Source: Rhizobiales bacterium 65-79
GTDB taxonomy: Bacteria; Pseudomonadota; Alphaproteobacteria; Rhizobiales; Rhizobiaceae
Assembly: GCA_001896885.1 (NCBI GenBank)
Contig: MKRJ01000023.1
Location: 62,001-126,000, forward strand
DNA: 64,000 nucleotides
Direction of reading: 5' to 3'
Below are positions 1-8,164 of this stretch, piece by piece. Position 1 is the stretch's first letter; the number at the start of each line of letters is the position of its first letter. A program made the position numbers and the translations under genes. A model generated the notes under the pieces. The model was not told the origin of the DNA and searched no databases. It was given only the letters and a program-made list of their open reading frames with translations.

Positions 1-326
1 ACCGGCTGGTATCCCGCGGGCGCCAGCACCGAATGGATGCCGCCGAGAACATCGGCGAAGACGTTGTTGGTGAAGGAGGAAAGGACGACGCCGATAAGGT
101 TCGAGCCGGCGGAGGCGAGCGTGCCGGCGATGCGGTTCGGCATATAGCCGAGATGCGCCACGGCGGCCATGACGCGCTCGCGCGTCTTCTCGGCGATCGG
201 GCCCTTGCCGCGGAGGACGCGCGACACCGTTATCTCGCTTACGCCGGCGCGCTCCGCCACGTCGGCGAGCGTATAGGCACCTCGCCGGCCCGCCGCCCGT
301 CGGCGATCGTCAGGGGGCGCCCGCAC
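1..326 (-). CDS. LacI-family transcriptional regulator (3' end beyond window)
   Basis: Reading the minus strand from a GTG at 326 gives about 18 residues followed by a clear LacI-type helix-turn-helix (TLADVAERAGVSEITVSRVL) and the start of the periplasmic-binding-protein-like sensor domain (NLIGVVLSSFTNNVFADVLGG). The gene runs off the left edge, so only about 108 residues are present. The GTG start was chosen because it is preceded by a GAGAG purine stretch; it overlaps the last 17 bases of the upstream permease gene, as expected for the last gene of one operon. By position it is the probable local repressor of the sugar ABC operon, and a LacI-like operator lies at 4026-4039. The sugar ligand cannot be told. 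Confidence 0.87.
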   Translation of the reverse strand, partial: MRAPPDDRRRAAGRRGAYTLADVAERAGVSEITVSRVLRGKGPIAEKTRERVMAAVAHLGYMPNRIAGTLASAGSNLIGVVLSSFTNNVFADVLGGIHSVLAPAGYQP

Positions 327-1347
327 GTTCGCTCTCGCGCAGATTCTGCACGTAGACGTTGATGATCAGCGCTACCAGCAGGATGATGCCGCGGATCAGT
401 ATCTTCAGGAAGCTGTCGATGTTGATGTGGTCGAGGCCGTTGTTGAGCACGCCGAGGATCAGCAGGCCGATGATGGTGTTGCCGATGCCGCCACGGCCGC
501 CGAAGAGGCTGGTGCCGCCGACCACCACGGCGGCGATGGCATCGAGCAGATAGCCGTCGAACTCGTTCTGCTGGGCACTGCCGAAATAGGCGACGCCGAG
601 CATGCCGGACACGCCGGAGCACACCGCCGAGATGACCATCACCGCGGCGAGGATGAGCTTGACGTTGACGCCGGAATATTCCGCCGCCTCGCGATTGCCG
701 CCGACCATGAAGACGTAGCGGCCGAAGCGCGTGTAGGTCAGCACGATGTGCCCGACGAGCAGGAAAATGCACAGCACGATGACGATCCACGGTATGCCGT
801 GGAACGAGCCGGAGCCGAGCTTCGAGACCAGGGAAGGCACGGCATAGGCGATCTGGCCGCGCACCAGCAGCGCGCAGATGCCGGCGGCGATCTGCATCAT
901 GGCGAGCGTCATGATGAAGGAGGGGATGCCGATGACCGTCAGGCCGAAGGCGTTGATCAGGCCGAGCACAGCGCAGGAGGCGAGCGCCAGAACGATCGCC
1001 GCCCAGCCGGGCAGCGGCACGTTGGCGATGTTCACGTAGGATTCCTGCAGCGTGAAATAGGCCACGACGATGCCGGTGGCATTGGCGATGGCGGCGATGG
1101 AAAGGTCGATCTCGGCGCACAGGATGACGAAGGTCAGGCCGACGGCGATGATGCCGGAGACCGATATCTGCACCATGATGTTGGCGACGTTGTTCACCGC
1201 CAGGAAGGACGGGCTGGCGAAAGCGAAGAAGGCGACGAGCACGATCAGCGTCGCGAAAGGAGCGATGTTGCGCATCTGGTTGCGCAGGAAAACGAACGCC
1301 CGCGAGCGGCTGGCGCCCCGGTCGGCCCCTTCAAGCGGCACGGTCAT
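310..1347 (-). CDS. Sugar ABC transporter permease (RbsC/BPD_transp_2 family)
   Basis: This 345-residue, very hydrophobic inner-membrane protein is the translocation subunit of a ribose-type (CUT2) sugar importer. It has the family signature around EIDLSIAAIANATG after the third membrane helix and the cytoplasmic loop GGNREAAEYSGVNV that contacts the ATPase. Length fits the family (about 320-350). A good ribosome site (GAGGAGGG) lies just before the ATG at 1347, and the gap to the ATPase gene stop is 12 bases, so the two are co-transcribed. The subunit presumably works as a homodimer with the ATPase at 1360-2880 and the binding protein at 2948-3973. The transported sugar or polyol is not identifiable from sequence alone. 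Confidence 0.95.
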   Translation of the reverse strand: MTVPLEGADRGASRSRAFVFLRNQMRNIAPFATLIVLVAFFAFASPSFLAVNNVANIMVQISVSGIIAVGLTFVILCAEIDLSIAAIANATGIVVAYFTLQESYVNIANVPLPGWAAIVLALASCAVLGLINAFGLTVIGIPSFIMTLAMMQIAAGICALLVRGQIAYAVPSLVSKLGSGSFHGIPWIVIVLCIFLLVGHIVLTYTRFGRYVFMVGGNREAAEYSGVNVKLILAAVMVISAVCSGVSGMLGVAYFGSAQQNEFDGYLLDAIAAVVVGGTSLFGGRGGIGNTIIGLLILGVLNNGLDHINIDSFLKILIRGIILLVALIINVYVQNLRESERAGAP

Positions 1348-1359
1348 CGAACGCCCTCC

Positions 1360-2880
1360 TCATGCGGCCTCCAGCAGCCGGTCCTTGCTGATCTTTTCGC
1401 CGGCGAATTCGCGCACGATCCGCCCTTTCTTCATCACGACCACGCGGTCGGCGAGCGACAGCACCGTCTCCGGCTCGGTCGAGACGACGACGATGCCCAT
1501 GCCCTGGTCGCGCAGGCCGCGCACGATCCTCACCACGTCTTCCTTGGCGCCGACATCCATGCCGCGCGTCGGCTCCGACAGGACCAGCACCTTGGGCGGC
1601 CAGGTCAGCCATTTGGCGAGCGCCACCTTCTGCTGGTTGCCGCCGGAAAGGCTCTGCAGGAGGATGTCGACGCGCGGCGGCCGGATGGACAGCGCCTCGA
1701 CATGCTTCTTCGCGATCCTGCGCTCCTCGGCCGGCTTCAGCCACAGGCGCGCGATGCGGCCGAGCACGCTGATCGACATGTTCTTGTAGACCGGCTCCTG
1801 GTAGAAGAGCATGGAGCGCCGGCTCTCCGGCACGAAGGCGATGCCGGCCCGGCGCGCCGCCGCCGTGTTGCGCAGACGCAGCCTCCTGCCCTCCAGGGCA
1901 AGCGAGCCGGTCGCCGGTTTTGTCTTGCCGAACAAGGTCCGCGCCAGTTCGAGAGCGCCGCAGCCCATGAAGCCATACACGCCGAGCACCTCGCCGGCGC
2001 GCACGTCGAGCGATATGTCGGCAAAGGCCCGTCCGGCGCTGAGATCCCGTGCCGACAGCACGACGGGCGCGTCAGGCTTGCTGTCGAGGGCGATCTCATC
2101 CGTATAGCTGCCTTCCAGCTCCTCGTGACCGGTGCCGATCATGCGCTCGATCACCCAGCCCTTGCCGATGCCGGAGGCGGCTTCGGTGACGACGCGCCGC
2201 CCGTTGCGGAAGATCGTGACCGTATCGGAGACGGCGAGGATGTCGTCGAGGAAATGCGAGATGAAGATGATCGAGCGGCCGCTTGCACGCACCTGGCGCA
2301 GCACCTCGAACAGGCGCTCGACTTCCGGCGGCGACAGGGCCGAGGTCGGCTCGTCGAGGATGACGATGCGCGCGCCGGAGAAGAGCACGCGGGCAAGCTC
2401 GATCAATTGCTGAAGACCGATCGCGAGCGACCCCATGCGGGCGCGCGGATCGACATCGATGCCGAGGCTGGCAAGCTGCTCGCGCGCGCCGGCGACCATG
2501 CCGCGCCAATCGACGATGCCGCCTTTCGTCGGCTGCTTGCCGAGATAGACGTTCTCGGCGACCGACAAATCCGGCGCGATGCTCAGTTCCTGGTGCACCA
2601 TGCCTATGCCCGCGTCGAGCGCATCTCGCGCCGAACGGAAATGCACCTGCTCGCCGTCGATGAGCATGCGCCCCTGATATTGCGCATGCACGCCGGCGAT
2701 GATCTTCATCAGGGTCGACTTGCCGGCACCGTTCTCGCCGACCAGGCCGTGGATTTCGCCGGCCTTCAGGACGAAGTCCACGTCGCGCAGCGCCGCGACG
2801 CCGCCGAAGGACTTCGATATCGCCTGCATTTCCAAGCGCGGCGGCGCAACGTCGGAGCTTTCCTCGGCGTCAGCGTTCAT
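1360..2880 (-). CDS. Sugar ABC transporter ATP-binding protein, two NBDs (RbsA/MglA type)
   Basis: The 506-residue protein carries two fused nucleotide-binding domains, as in RbsA/MglA. The first has a canonical Walker A (GENGAGKST), a Q-loop region (GMVHQELS) and Walker B (IVILDEPTSALS). The second has the degenerate P-loop usual in this family (GFMGCGALEL), a signature SGGNQQKVALAKWL and a switch region VVVSTEPE. It energises uptake through the neighbouring permease on the cytoplasmic side. The gene is second in the minus-strand operon, 67 bases after the binding-protein stop. An N-terminal extension of about 14 residues precedes the first domain. Confidence 0.95.
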   Translation of the reverse strand: MNADAEESSDVAPPRLEMQAISKSFGGVAALRDVDFVLKAGEIHGLVGENGAGKSTLMKIIAGVHAQYQGRMLIDGEQVHFRSARDALDAGIGMVHQELSIAPDLSVAENVYLGKQPTKGGIVDWRGMVAGAREQLASLGIDVDPRARMGSLAIGLQQLIELARVLFSGARIVILDEPTSALSPPEVERLFEVLRQVRASGRSIIFISHFLDDILAVSDTVTIFRNGRRVVTEAASGIGKGWVIERMIGTGHEELEGSYTDEIALDSKPDAPVVLSARDLSAGRAFADISLDVRAGEVLGVYGFMGCGALELARTLFGKTKPATGSLALEGRRLRLRNTAAARRAGIAFVPESRRSMLFYQEPVYKNMSISVLGRIARLWLKPAEERRIAKKHVEALSIRPPRVDILLQSLSGGNQQKVALAKWLTWPPKVLVLSEPTRGMDVGAKEDVVRIVRGLRDQGMGIVVVSTEPETVLSLADRVVVMKKGRIVREFAGEKISKDRLLEAA

Positions 2881-2947
2881 GATCGTCCAGCCATGGCGCG
2901 GTGGTCGAGCGGGCCGGATATACCGGCCCGCTCCTTGGGAGCATGAA

Positions 2948-3973
2948 TCAGATCAGGAAATGATCCTCCATCCACAGCATGCCGGCGGCATTCGCCTTGG
3001 TCACCACCGGACCGTCGGCGACGATATTCTTCGGGATGCCGTCGCCCGTCTTTTCGCCCGCCACCGCCGCCACGCCGGCGACGATCGCGCCGCCATGGAT
3101 GCGGCAAGAGGGATTGCGCACCGTCGCGGTCATGCGTCCGTCGAGCACCGCGGCCAGCGCCGGAGGCATGGCGTCGCAGCCGCCGATCTTGATGTCGGTG
3201 CGCTTGTGCGCCTTCATGACGTTGTAGGCGGCGAGCGCCATGTCGTCATTGTGGAAATAGGCGGCGTCGATCTTCGGATATTTGGTGAGATAGGTCTCCC
3301 ACAGCCGCGCCACCTTGGTGACGTCCCAATCGGCCGGCTGCTCCTCGAGAACCTTCACGTTCGGATATTTCTTGACGATCGAATGGAAGCCGCGGGCACG
3401 GCCTTGCGCCCCGGTATGGCCGAGCGCGCCCTGGGTCATGATGATATTGCCCTTGCCGCCGATGGCGTCGATCAGGGCCTGCGTCACCGACGAGCCCATG
3501 AACTCGTTATCCGGCGCGATGAAGGCGTGCAGATCGATCTTGTCGAGCGGCGCGATCAGCGTGTCCATGTCGATGACCGGGATGCCGGCATCGATCATCT
3601 TCTGCACGGGCTGGGTCAGCGTGCCGATGCCGAAGGCCTGGATGGCGACGAAGTCCCATTTCTGCGAGGCCATGTTGTCGATCGCCGCGCGCTGCTTCAC
3701 GGCGTCCAGTTCGCCGTCGAACCAGGTCACCTCGACATTGTAGAGCTTGCCCCAGTATTCGGCCGCCTGCTTGCCCTGCGCGCACCAAGTCGCCTGCAGG
3801 CCGGCATTGGAAAACGCCGCCTTCAGCGGCTTCTCGGAGCGGCCTGCCGCCATTCCCGCGGCCATGGCCGGGCTGACGCCGAGGGCCCCCAGGCCGCCGA
3901 GCAGGGCGGCAGCGCCCCCTGCCGATGCGACCGTCAGAAAATCGCGCCTGTTGGTTCTGATCCTGTCTGTCAT
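2948..3973 (-). CDS. Periplasmic sugar-binding protein of ABC importer (Peripla_BP_4), Tat-exported
   Basis: This 341-residue protein begins with a twin-arginine signal (NRRDFLTVASAGG) and an alanine-rich export segment of about 40 residues, followed by a two-lobed periplasmic binding fold of the ribose-binding type. Conserved-looking elements are IQAFGIGTLTQPVQKMIDAG in the first lobe, FIAPDNEFMGSS, and FHNDDMALAAYNVMK near the ligand cleft. It is the first gene of the operon, with a strong AGGAGG ribosome site. A candidate LacI operator and a leader hairpin lie just upstream. Ligand specificity is unknown; the fold is shared by binding proteins for pentoses, hexoses and polyols. Confidence 0.94.
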   Translation of the reverse strand: MTDRIRTNRRDFLTVASAGGAAALLGGLGALGVSPAMAAGMAAGRSEKPLKAAFSNAGLQATWCAQGKQAAEYWGKLYNVEVTWFDGELDAVKQRAAIDNMASQKWDFVAIQAFGIGTLTQPVQKMIDAGIPVIDMDTLIAPLDKIDLHAFIAPDNEFMGSSVTQALIDAIGGKGNIIMTQGALGHTGAQGRARGFHSIVKKYPNVKVLEEQPADWDVTKVARLWETYLTKYPKIDAAYFHNDDMALAAYNVMKAHKRTDIKIGGCDAMPPALAAVLDGRMTATVRNPSCRIHGGAIVAGVAAVAGEKTGDGIPKNIVADGPVVTKANAAGMLWMEDHFLI

Positions 3974-3991
3974 TTCCGTTTCCTCCCTAGG

Positions 3992-4014
3992 AGGCCCGTG
4001 GACAAGACGGGCCT
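3992..4014 (-). promoter_or_regulatory. Leader hairpin before the sugar-binding-protein start
   Basis: Arms AGGCCCGT (3992-3999) and ACGGGCCT (4007-4014) pair perfectly around a 7-base loop and sit directly ahead of the AGGAGG ribosome site of the binding-protein gene. It would fold in the 5' leader and may affect stability or translation of the mRNA. The structure is visible; the function is inferred. Confidence 0.4.
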
Positions 4015-4025
4015 TGCGGAAACTA

Positions 4026-4039
4026 TGACAGCGGTGTCA
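4026..4039. promoter_or_regulatory. Candidate LacI-family operator
   Basis: TGACAGCGGTGTCA is a near-perfect palindrome (6 of 7 pairs) with the central CG step typical of LacI-family operators. It lies about 53 bases upstream of the binding-protein start. A second partial copy sharing TATGACAGCG occurs at 4058-4067, 34 bases away. The operon encodes its own LacI-type regulator, so autoregulation is a reasonable inference. Confidence 0.45.
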
Positions 4040-4149
4040 GCAGCCCGCAAGGCACCTTATGACAGCGCAATCATTTTTCCCGCCCACCTCTCGTTTGCCC
4101 GCCCGCCGCTTTCCCGCTAAGAAGCCGCCGAATTCCAAAGGGACCAGCC

Positions 4150-5049
4150 ATGACGAACAAGGACACCGCCGAAAACGCCGCGGCACAGGCCGCGCTTCTC
4201 TCCGCCGCGCTTCCCTATATGCAACGCTACGAGAACAAGACGGTCGTCGTGAAATATGGCGGGCACGCCATGGGCGACAACACGCTCGGCAAGGCGTTCG
4301 CGCGCGACATCGCACTCCTGAAGCAGTCCGGCGTCAACCCGATCGTGGTGCATGGCGGCGGCCCGCAGATCGCGGCCATGCTCGCCAGGATGGGCATCGA
4401 ATCCCGTTTCGAAGGCGGGTTGCGCGTCACCGACGAGAAGACGGTCGAGATCGTCGAGATGGTGTTGGCCGGTTCCATCAACAAGGAGATCGTGGCGCTC
4501 ATCAACGCCGAGGGCGAATGGGCGATCGGGCTCTGCGGCAAGGACGGCAACATGGTCTTCGCCGAAAAGGCGCACAAGACCGTGACGGATCCCGATTCCA
4601 ACATCGAACGCGTGCTCGATCTCGGCTTCGTCGGCGAACCGGTGGAGGTCGACCGGACGCTGCTCGACCTCCTGGCCCGCTCCGAAATGATCCCGGTCAT
4701 CGCGCCGGTGGCGCCGGGCCGCGACGGCCATACCTACAACATCAACGCCGACACCTTCGCCGGCGCCATCGCCGGAGCGCTGAAGGCCTCGCGCCTGCTC
4801 TTCCTGACCGACGTGCCGGGCGTGCTCGACAAGGAAAAGAAGCTCATCGACGAGCTATCGGTGGCGGAAGCGAAGGCGCTCATCCGGGACGGCACCATCT
4901 CCGGTGGCATGATCCCCAAGGTGGAGACCTGCATCGAGGCGATCGAGCGCGGCGTCGAGGGCGTCGTCATCCTCAACGGCAAGCAGCCGCACGCGGTCCT
5001 GCTCGAACTCTTCACCGAACATGGCGCCGGCACGCTGATCGTCCCCTAA
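4150..5049 (+). CDS. argB: Acetylglutamate kinase
   Basis: ArgB phosphorylates N-acetyl-L-glutamate, the second step of arginine biosynthesis, in the cytoplasm. The 299-residue protein has the amino-acid-kinase fold: the N-terminal phosphate loop [11 protein letters not shown], the substrate-binding VVHGGGPQI motif near residue 70, and the C-terminal ATP-side segment [12 protein letters not shown]. The long N-terminal helix before the kinase core (about 28 residues) is of the type seen in arginine-feedback-inhibited hexameric enzymes, so feedback control is likely but inferred. The ATG at 4150 follows an AAGGGACC purine stretch. It is a single gene between the divergent sugar ABC operon and a convergent EamA gene. 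Confidence 0.97.
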   Translation: MTNKDTAENAAAQAALLSAALPYMQRYENKTVVVKYGGHAMGDNTLGKAFARDIALLKQSGVNPIVVHGGGPQIAAMLARMGIESRFEGGLRVTDEKTVEIVEMVLAGSINKEIVALINAEGEWAIGLCGKDGNMVFAEKAHKTVTDPDSNIERVLDLGFVGEPVEVDRTLLDLLARSEMIPVIAPVAPGRDGHTYNINADTFAGAIAGALKASRLLFLTDVPGVLDKEKKLIDELSVAEAKALIRDGTISGGMIPKVETCIEAIERGVEGVVILNGKQPHAVLLELFTEHGAGTLIVP

Positions 5050-5145
5050 GTCAATGCCCGTTGGCGGGAACATCCTTGCCGAGGGGTTGTCGGCCGGCAG
5101 GAGCGATCAGAGAAGCAGCGTTCGGCCGGGCACGCGGCCTGACGT

Positions 5146-6051
5146 TCAGCCCAGCAAAAGCAAGAGCAGGATTCCGGTCACGATCAGCGCGCATCCCGCG
5201 ATCTCGGTCCGGTTGATGTGCTCCTTGAAGAAGAACACCGACGAGGCGAAGGTGAAGATCAGCTCGATCTGCGCCAGCGCCTTCACCACCGCCGCCTGCT
5301 GCAGGGTCATCGCCATGAACCAGCCGAAGGAGGCCGTGGCACCGACCACGCCGACGAAGAGCGACGGCTTCCACGCGCCGGCGATGCGGCCAAGCTCCTC
5401 CGGTTCGCGCAGCACCATCCAGACCAGCATGAGCACGGTCTGCAGGAAGATGGTGAAGAGCAGCGTGACGGCCGCCTGCATCATGAAATTCGGACCGCCG
5501 AGCGAGGTCGAGGCGGCGCGGTAGGCGACCGCGGCGATGCCGAAGAGCGTTCCGGAGGCGAGGCCGATCAGGGCGGTGCGCTGCGCCAGCGAGGCGAAGA
5601 CGTTCCTCCAGCTCATCGGCGTGCGGGCGATCGAGATCAGCATCACGCCAAGCACGCTGACGACGATCGCCGCGATGACACCGAGCGTCACCGTCTCGCC
5701 GAGAAAGATCAGGGCGAACAACGCCGCCTGCACCGGTTCGGTGCGCGAATAGGCAGTGCCGACGGCGAAGTTGCGGAATGAGAAGAGATGGATCAGCAGG
5801 AAGGTGGCGCCGATCTGGCTGAGGGCGCCAAGCGTCATCCATGCGAGGAACACCGGCCCCGGATGCGGGAAGGGATAGAAGGCCAGCCGGTTCAGCCCGA
5901 GCACATAGAGCGCTGCAACCGGGAGGCCGAAGCCGAAGCGCACGAAGGTGGCGCCCGTCGTGCCCATCACGGATTTCAGGTGTTTCTGACCGACCGACCG
6001 CAAATTCTGCAGGAAGGCGGCGGCGATGGTGATCGGTATCCAGAGTTGCAT
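5146..6051 (-). CDS. EamA/DMT-family transporter
   Basis: A 301-residue inner-membrane protein with about ten hydrophobic segments arranged as two EamA repeats; the segment RTEPVQAALFALIFLGE closes the first repeat and FASSVFFFKEHINRTEIAG the second, both typical of drug/metabolite exporters. The ATG at 6051 was preferred over an open frame extending to 6318 because the protein start MQLWIPITIAAAFLQNLRS is a normal first helix for this family and GGGGGCGAC precedes it. Substrate is unknown. It converges on argB. Confidence 0.88.
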   Translation of the reverse strand: MQLWIPITIAAAFLQNLRSVGQKHLKSVMGTTGATFVRFGFGLPVAALYVLGLNRLAFYPFPHPGPVFLAWMTLGALSQIGATFLLIHLFSFRNFAVGTAYSRTEPVQAALFALIFLGETVTLGVIAAIVVSVLGVMLISIARTPMSWRNVFASLAQRTALIGLASGTLFGIAAVAYRAASTSLGGPNFMMQAAVTLLFTIFLQTVLMLVWMVLREPEELGRIAGAWKPSLFVGVVGATASFGWFMAMTLQQAAVVKALAQIELIFTFASSVFFFKEHINRTEIAGCALIVTGILLLLLLG

Positions 6052-6194
6052 GTCGCCCCCAAAAGTCGGGCGCGATTTAGACCGGGCACCGGAAACGGCG
6101 CAATACTCCAGCACGATGGCCGGTTGGGCCGATGCTCTGGAACGGAGCCACCCAAATGCTATTTTATCCGCAAAACGCGTGACAGCGATCGATA

Positions 6195-6616
6195 TTGATA
6201 TTCTACCTGGATACTTCCGTACTCGTCGCCGCTTTGACCAGGAAGGCGCGACGGATCGCGTGCAACAATGGCTGCACGAGCATGCCGGCAACGAACTTTC
6301 GATCAGCGACTGGGTCACCGTGGAATATTCTTCCGCTCTCGATCAAGCTCCGAGCCGGGCAGATCGAGCTCTCTCACGGCGACAGAGCCCTCGCCAATTT
6401 CAGCGATTGCGCGCGCAGTCGCTCAATCTGCTCCCTGTCAACGCTGAAGACTTTCAGACAGCCACCAAGTCAGCCAATCAACATGCGTCCGGACTATGCG
6501 GGGGCGACGCTCTCCATCTGGCGATCGCAGTCGCGAACGGGGCAACTCTGTGCACCCTCGACCGGCGGATGGCAGAAGCGGGCAGCACCCTCGGTATCGG
6601 AACTGTCTTGCTTTAA
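6195..6616 (+). pseudogene. Decayed PIN-domain (VapC-type) toxin gene, at least three frameshifts
   Basis: A PIN ribonuclease can be reconstructed only by changing frame three times. Segment one (from a TTG at 6195) reads IFYLDTSVLVAALT; near 6245 the reading moves to DRVQQWLHEHAGNELSISDW and VTVEYSSAL; near 6338 it returns to the first frame for SIKLRAGQIELSHGDRALANF; near 6400 it changes again to QRLRAQSLNLLPV and then GDALHLAIAVANGATLCTLDRR, ending at 6616. All the catalytic acidic positions of a VapC (first D, middle E, GDALH D, LDRR D) are still recognisable. No antitoxin gene is visible in the 140 bases upstream. The pattern suggests recent decay of a toxin whose antitoxin has been lost; sequencing error is an alternative. 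Confidence 0.75.
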
Positions 6617-6687
6617 TCCCTATATATAAATCGAAAAGACGGGCAGGACCTTGCGTTTGTCATACCAGTTCATGTCATAAGCGGGCC

Positions 6688-7389
6688 ATGCAAAATCTTC
6701 CCGATCCCGCCCGCTTCGCCCATGTCACCGATTGGGTGTTCGACCTCGACAACACCCTCTACCCGCATCGCACGAACCTGTTCGCCCAGATCGACGTGAA
6801 GATGACGGCCTATGTCGCCGAACTTCTCAAGCTGCCGCCGGAGGAGGCGCGCAAGCTGCAGAAGGAGCTCTACCTGCAATACGGAACGACGCTCAAGGGA
6901 CTGATGGAGCGGCACGGCATCGATGCCGACGAGTTCCTGCGCATCGTCCACGACATCGACTATTCGGGGCTGGAGCCGAACCCGGCGCTGGGAGCGGCGA
7001 TCACCGCGCTGCCGGGAAGGAAGTTCATCTTCACCAATGGCGATCGGGGCCACGCGGAACGCACCGCCCGCGCGCTCGGCATCCTCGACCATTTCGACGA
7101 CATTTTCGATATCGTCGCGGCGAAGCTGACGCCGAAACCGGCACGCGAGACCTATGACGCGTTCCTCGGCCTGCACGGCATAGCGTCGGGCAGCGCCGTG
7201 ATGTTCGAGGACCTGCCGCGCAATCTCGTCGCGCCGAAGGTGCTGGGCATGACGACCGTGCTGATCGTGCCGCGCGATTTCCAGCCCACTTTCACCGAGA
7301 CCTGGGAGAACGATCCGGAATTCACGACGAGCGTGGATTTCGTCACCGACGATCTCGCCGGCTTCCTCGAAAAGGTGGCGCCGGCATAA
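6688..7389 (+). CDS. HAD-family pyrimidine 5'-nucleotidase
   Basis: The 233-residue protein is a HAD-superfamily phosphatase close to the SDT1-like pyrimidine 5'-nucleotidases. It has motif I FDLDNTLY (nucleophile D19, D21), motif II FTNGDRGHAERTARALG, the motif III lysine region AAKLTPKP, and motif IV FEDLPRNL. An alpha-helical cap lies between motifs I and II. The ATG at 6688 fits; an open frame reaches back to 6496 but overlaps the toxin remnant and adds no domain sequence. Family members dephosphorylate UMP/CMP-type nucleotides, which is inferred here. It converges on the copper chaperone gene. Confidence 0.9.
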   Translation: MQNLPDPARFAHVTDWVFDLDNTLYPHRTNLFAQIDVKMTAYVAELLKLPPEEARKLQKELYLQYGTTLKGLMERHGIDADEFLRIVHDIDYSGLEPNPALGAAITALPGRKFIFTNGDRGHAERTARALGILDHFDDIFDIVAAKLTPKPARETYDAFLGLHGIASGSAVMFEDLPRNLVAPKVLGMTTVLIVPRDFQPTFTETWENDPEFTTSVDFVTDDLAGFLEKVAPA

Positions 7390-7400
7390 GCGTCGCCGGA

Positions 7401-8018
7401 TCAATTCATCTTCATATGATCCGCCGAGCCGTGCGGCCCTTTCGCGTTGGCGGCTTCGACGGGCATCCGGATCTCGACCTTGCCGGCCTTCTCGAATTCG
7501 AGCGTGACCGGAATCATGTCGCCCTCGTGAAAAGGCTTCTTGACGTCCATGAACATCAGATGGAAATGGCCGGGCTTCAGCTCGACCGTGCTGCCGGCGG
7601 GAATGTCGAGACCGCCTTCGACGGGCCGCATCACCATGACATTGTCCTTCATGACCATCGAATGGATTTCGGCGCGGCCGGCGTCTGGCGTCGAGATGGA
7701 CGTCAGCCGATCGGCGCTCTCGCCCTTGTTCGTGATGGTGAAATAGCCGCCCCCGACCGGCTGGCCGGGCAGCATTGCACGCGTCCAGATCCCGCCGATC
7801 TCGAGATCGCCTGCCGTCACGGTATCCCCGCCGGTCTTTTCGGGCATGGCTTTCATGGCGGCCGCAAGCGTCGGCTGCTCGATCGCGTTCAGATAGGAAT
7901 GGAGTGCCGGCGTGGGCGGATAGGCGCCGGCCGTCACGGCGGAGGCGGCGGTCAGCGCCAGCGCCGCCGCGAGCTCGAGCGTATATCTATGGATCGGATG
8001 CAAGGAATACCGGCGCAT
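7401..8018 (-). CDS. Copper chaperone PCu(A)C family protein, periplasmic
   Basis: The protein of 205 residues has a signal peptide (about residues 1-31) and then a PCu(A)C cupredoxin-like domain. The copper ligands fit the family pattern: H119, M130, H153 and M155 in AEIHSMVMKDNVMVM and GHFHLMFM. The family delivers Cu(I) to the CuA or CuB site of cytochrome oxidase in the periplasm. Two features differ from a minimal member: about 40 residues lie between the signal peptide and the domain, and the C-terminus ends in a His/Met tail (HGSADHMKMN) that may bind extra copper. The start at 8018 has a good GGAAGGGA ribosome site. No copper-responsive operator was recognised. Confidence 0.92.
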   Translation of the reverse strand: MRRYSLHPIHRYTLELAAALALTAASAVTAGAYPPTPALHSYLNAIEQPTLAAAMKAMPEKTGGDTVTAGDLEIGGIWTRAMLPGQPVGGGYFTITNKGESADRLTSISTPDAGRAEIHSMVMKDNVMVMRPVEGGLDIPAGSTVELKPGHFHLMFMDVKKPFHEGDMIPVTLEFEKAGKVEIRMPVEAANAKGPHGSADHMKMN

Positions 8019-8164
8019 CGAGTTCCCTTCCTTTCGCCCCCCTTCGTGCAGAATAGCGGAGAGGCCGGCGGAATGAAGACTGGCGCGATGCGGCATGGCG
8101 GCGCGCGGCACACCCGCGCATGGCGGCAGGTCGCATCGAGGGGAAGGTCGAGGTGACCGGAGAG

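Noticed and set aside
427..2946. A long plus-strand open frame of 839 codons opposite the sugar ABC genes.
   Set aside because: It is rich in His, Asp, Arg and Gly with no family features, as expected for an antisense frame of GC-rich genes; the minus-strand ATPase and permease explain the region.
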